Shown here: positions 62,851-64,000 of the stretch, piece by piece
How positions within the stretch are numbered: the first letter of the stretch is position 1
Layout: the number at the start of each line of letters is the position of its first letter
Program-made: the position numbers and the translations under genes
Notes under the pieces: generated by a model
The model's database searches: none
Told to the model about the DNA's origin: nothing
What the model saw: only the letters and a program-made list of their open reading frames with translations
NCBI GenBank assembly: GCA_015075005.1
Contig: JABTVC010000002.1
Span: 372,001 to 436,000, forward strand
From: Planctomycetia bacterium
GTDB taxonomy: Bacteria > Planctomycetota > Brocadiia > Brocadiales > Brocadiaceae
DNA: 64,000 bases
Direction of reading: 5' to 3'

Positions 62851-63678
62851 TTGAGAAACCGGAAGAAGAGGATTGGTTTTTTATTCATACTCCTGTGCGG
62901 TATTTTTTTTATACAAACAAGGGTTATTTCGTTCCGCAATACACCGGGGACAGATGCATTACGCTATGACCCAACGGAAAGTATTCCGCTGCTTCTCCTG
63001 GGGGGATTCAGGGGGATTGCGGTAGATTTTCTCTGGGCAAGGGCCATTGCCCGATACGAAGAAAAAAAATATTATGAGCTGTTAACTATAAACAATCTTA
63101 TCGCTAAGTTACAACCGAACTTTCCGGCAGTTTGGATTTTCCAATCGTGGAATATGGCATATAATATTGCCCATGACTGGGATGCACCGCAGAACAAGTG
63201 GAAATGGATATATACGGGATTAAACTTTGCAAAGAAAGGGGCTATAAAAAATCCCGATAATGGCGATCTTTTCTTTGAGCTGGGATATATGTATTTGCAT
63301 CTATTCGACCAGCGTTTTTTTAAATACGCGCCTTATTATAGGGAACAATTAAAGAAAGATGCGGGAGAAGACAATTACGAGGAAGCACTCTCCTGGTTAA
63401 GGAAGTCTCTTTTCCATGCCCCTAAATTACATAATAGAATGGCCATAGAGAGAACAGTTTGCCACGCCTTATGGCATGCGGCGCTGTGTGCCGAAAAGGA
63501 AGGGAGCTTTGACAGGGCGCTCCACTATACAGAGTCAGCCTCGAAGGAATGGGAAACGTATCGTGCTAATCATCCGGAGGATACTTCAGCGCAGGTAAGT
63601 GAATTTGTCAGTATGCTTGAAAAGAAGAGGGAGTTTTTGCAAGTACGCCGTTTCCAGAAGGAAGACGTGTGGGAGTAA
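62851..63678 (+). CDS. Membrane-anchored TPR-like protein, third gene of the ABC operon
   Basis: 275 residues from a TTG start. One N-terminal membrane anchor (IGFLFILLCGIFFIQTRVI) precedes a helical domain (PLLLLGGFRGIAVDFLWARAIARYEEKKYYELLTINNLIAKLQPNFPAVWIFQSWNMAYNIAHDW) with TPR-like pairs in the second half (NYEEALSWLRKSLFHAP, SFDRALHYTESASKEW). The GGFRGIAVDFLWARA block looks characteristic, but I cannot name a family. Only three bases separate it from the permease gene, so it probably serves the transporter. Confidence 0.7.
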   Translation: MRNRKKRIGFLFILLCGIFFIQTRVISFRNTPGTDALRYDPTESIPLLLLGGFRGIAVDFLWARAIARYEEKKYYELLTINNLIAKLQPNFPAVWIFQSWNMAYNIAHDWDAPQNKWKWIYTGLNFAKKGAIKNPDNGDLFFELGYMYLHLFDQRFFKYAPYYREQLKKDAGEDNYEEALSWLRKSLFHAPKLHNRMAIERTVCHALWHAALCAEKEGSFDRALHYTESASKEWETYRANHPEDTSAQVSEFVSMLEKKREFLQVRRFQKEDVWE

Positions 63679-63747
63679 AATTGCGGGTAATGTTCTGATA
63701 AATGCAATGAAATCGTTAGAAAACAGAAAGGAGAATGATGTAAGTTG

Positions 63748-64000
63748 ATGAATAAATTTTTGCGTAAACTTTTTTTTAGAAATAACCGTCTTAGCATTGT
63801 TATGATACTCTTGATGCTAACGACCCTGATCTTTGGGGTATCACGGTCGGGATTATTTTCTCACAACGTCCAGGCGCAGACTGCGCCAAAGACGAGTGAA
63901 GAGAAACCCGTGTTCGAGCTTGGAGAATCCACTCAAAAGGACAGGCCGTTGTTTGAACTGGAAGGTACTGTGCATACGGTAACGGGAGAGACATCGCATA
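63748..64000 (+). CDS. Exported or membrane-anchored protein, cut by window end
   Basis: The first 84 residues are visible. After a basic start (MNKFLRKLFFRNNRL) comes a hydrophobic segment (SIVMILLMLTTLIFGVS), then Ser/Gln-rich sequence ending in an Ala site (NVQAQTAPK) and two similar short blocks (KPVFELGE and RPLFELEG). An AAGGAG site lies about 15 bases upstream. The frame runs off the end at 64000. Family unknown. Confidence 0.6.
   Translation, partial: MNKFLRKLFFRNNRLSIVMILLMLTTLIFGVSRSGLFSHNVQAQTAPKTSEEKPVFELGESTQKDRPLFELEGTVHTVTGETSH

Overview
The window looks like a chromosomal segment of an anammox-type planctomycete (Brocadiaceae-like). This is an inference from moderate-to-low GC, a protein resembling the Verrucomicrobia/Planctomycetes-restricted Minf_1886 family (19351-19788), a very large RHS/NHL secreted protein, and a large exopolysaccharide locus mixed with housekeeping genes. 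No rRNA, tRNA or CRISPR array was seen.

Layout. (1) 1-1664: the 3' part of a TPR-repeat gene with three frameshifts, closed by a terminator. (2) 1746-2354: a DUF2959-type exported protein. (3) 2898-11210: a sigma70-type promoter, a class I cyclic-di-GMP riboswitch whose 3' side overlaps a terminator, then a roughly 7.8-kb locus for a teneurin-like surface protein. Its order is signal peptide, Pro/Thr linker, Ig-like and carboxypeptidase-regulatory-like domains, about 12 NHL repeats, YD/RHS repeats, RHS core and a candidate papain-like C-terminal domain. As read it is split by frameshifts and one TAG. (4) 11300-15830: an accessory zone with an IS110 remnant, a palindromic MITE, a DUF433/DUF5615 toxin-antitoxin pair, REP-type palindromic elements with RAYT (REP-associated tyrosine transposase) copies, a vapBC pair whose toxin is cut by one of these elements but whose promoter and operator are intact, and a glycogen-debranching-enzyme fragment. 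(5) 15833-22974: tilS, a DUF192 protein, a TPR lipoprotein, a formylglycine-generating-enzyme-like protein, the Minf_1886 protein, metG, ricT and a small exported coiled-coil protein. (6) 23002-60310, all on the minus strand: an exopolysaccharide locus. In transcription order it runs wza-like exporter, wzx-like flippase, two GNAT copies, two alkaline-phosphatase-superfamily proteins, a B12-type radical SAM protein, two mobile elements, PIG-L deacetylase, several glycosyltransferases, an FAD oxidoreductase, a SPASM radical SAM protein, more glycosyltransferases, two GH39-like proteins on either side of an O-antigen ligase/polymerase, an EF-hand protein, a carbamoyltransferase, a wzz-like protein and two small membrane proteins. 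(7) 60598-64000: a plus-strand ABC-transporter operon and conserved envelope genes.

How it fits together. Region 6 carries the parts of a Wzx/Wzy-type system: sugar assembly, flipping, polymerisation, chain-length control, outer-membrane export, and modification by carbamoyl, acetyl, deacetyl and possibly phospho groups. The two GH39-like proteins and the secreted EF-hand protein may trim the polymer or bind calcium in the matrix. The c-di-GMP riboswitch upstream of the RHS/NHL locus suggests that this surface protein is tied to the attached or aggregating lifestyle.

Caution on sequence quality. Several genes that should be intact (metG, ricT, a wzz-like gene, a glycosyltransferase) carry single-base indels, mostly in short homopolymers, and reading through them restores the expected protein. 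Many of the apparent pseudogenes are therefore probably read or assembly errors. The IS110, IS4, DUF4338 and glycogen-debranching remnants look genuinely decayed.
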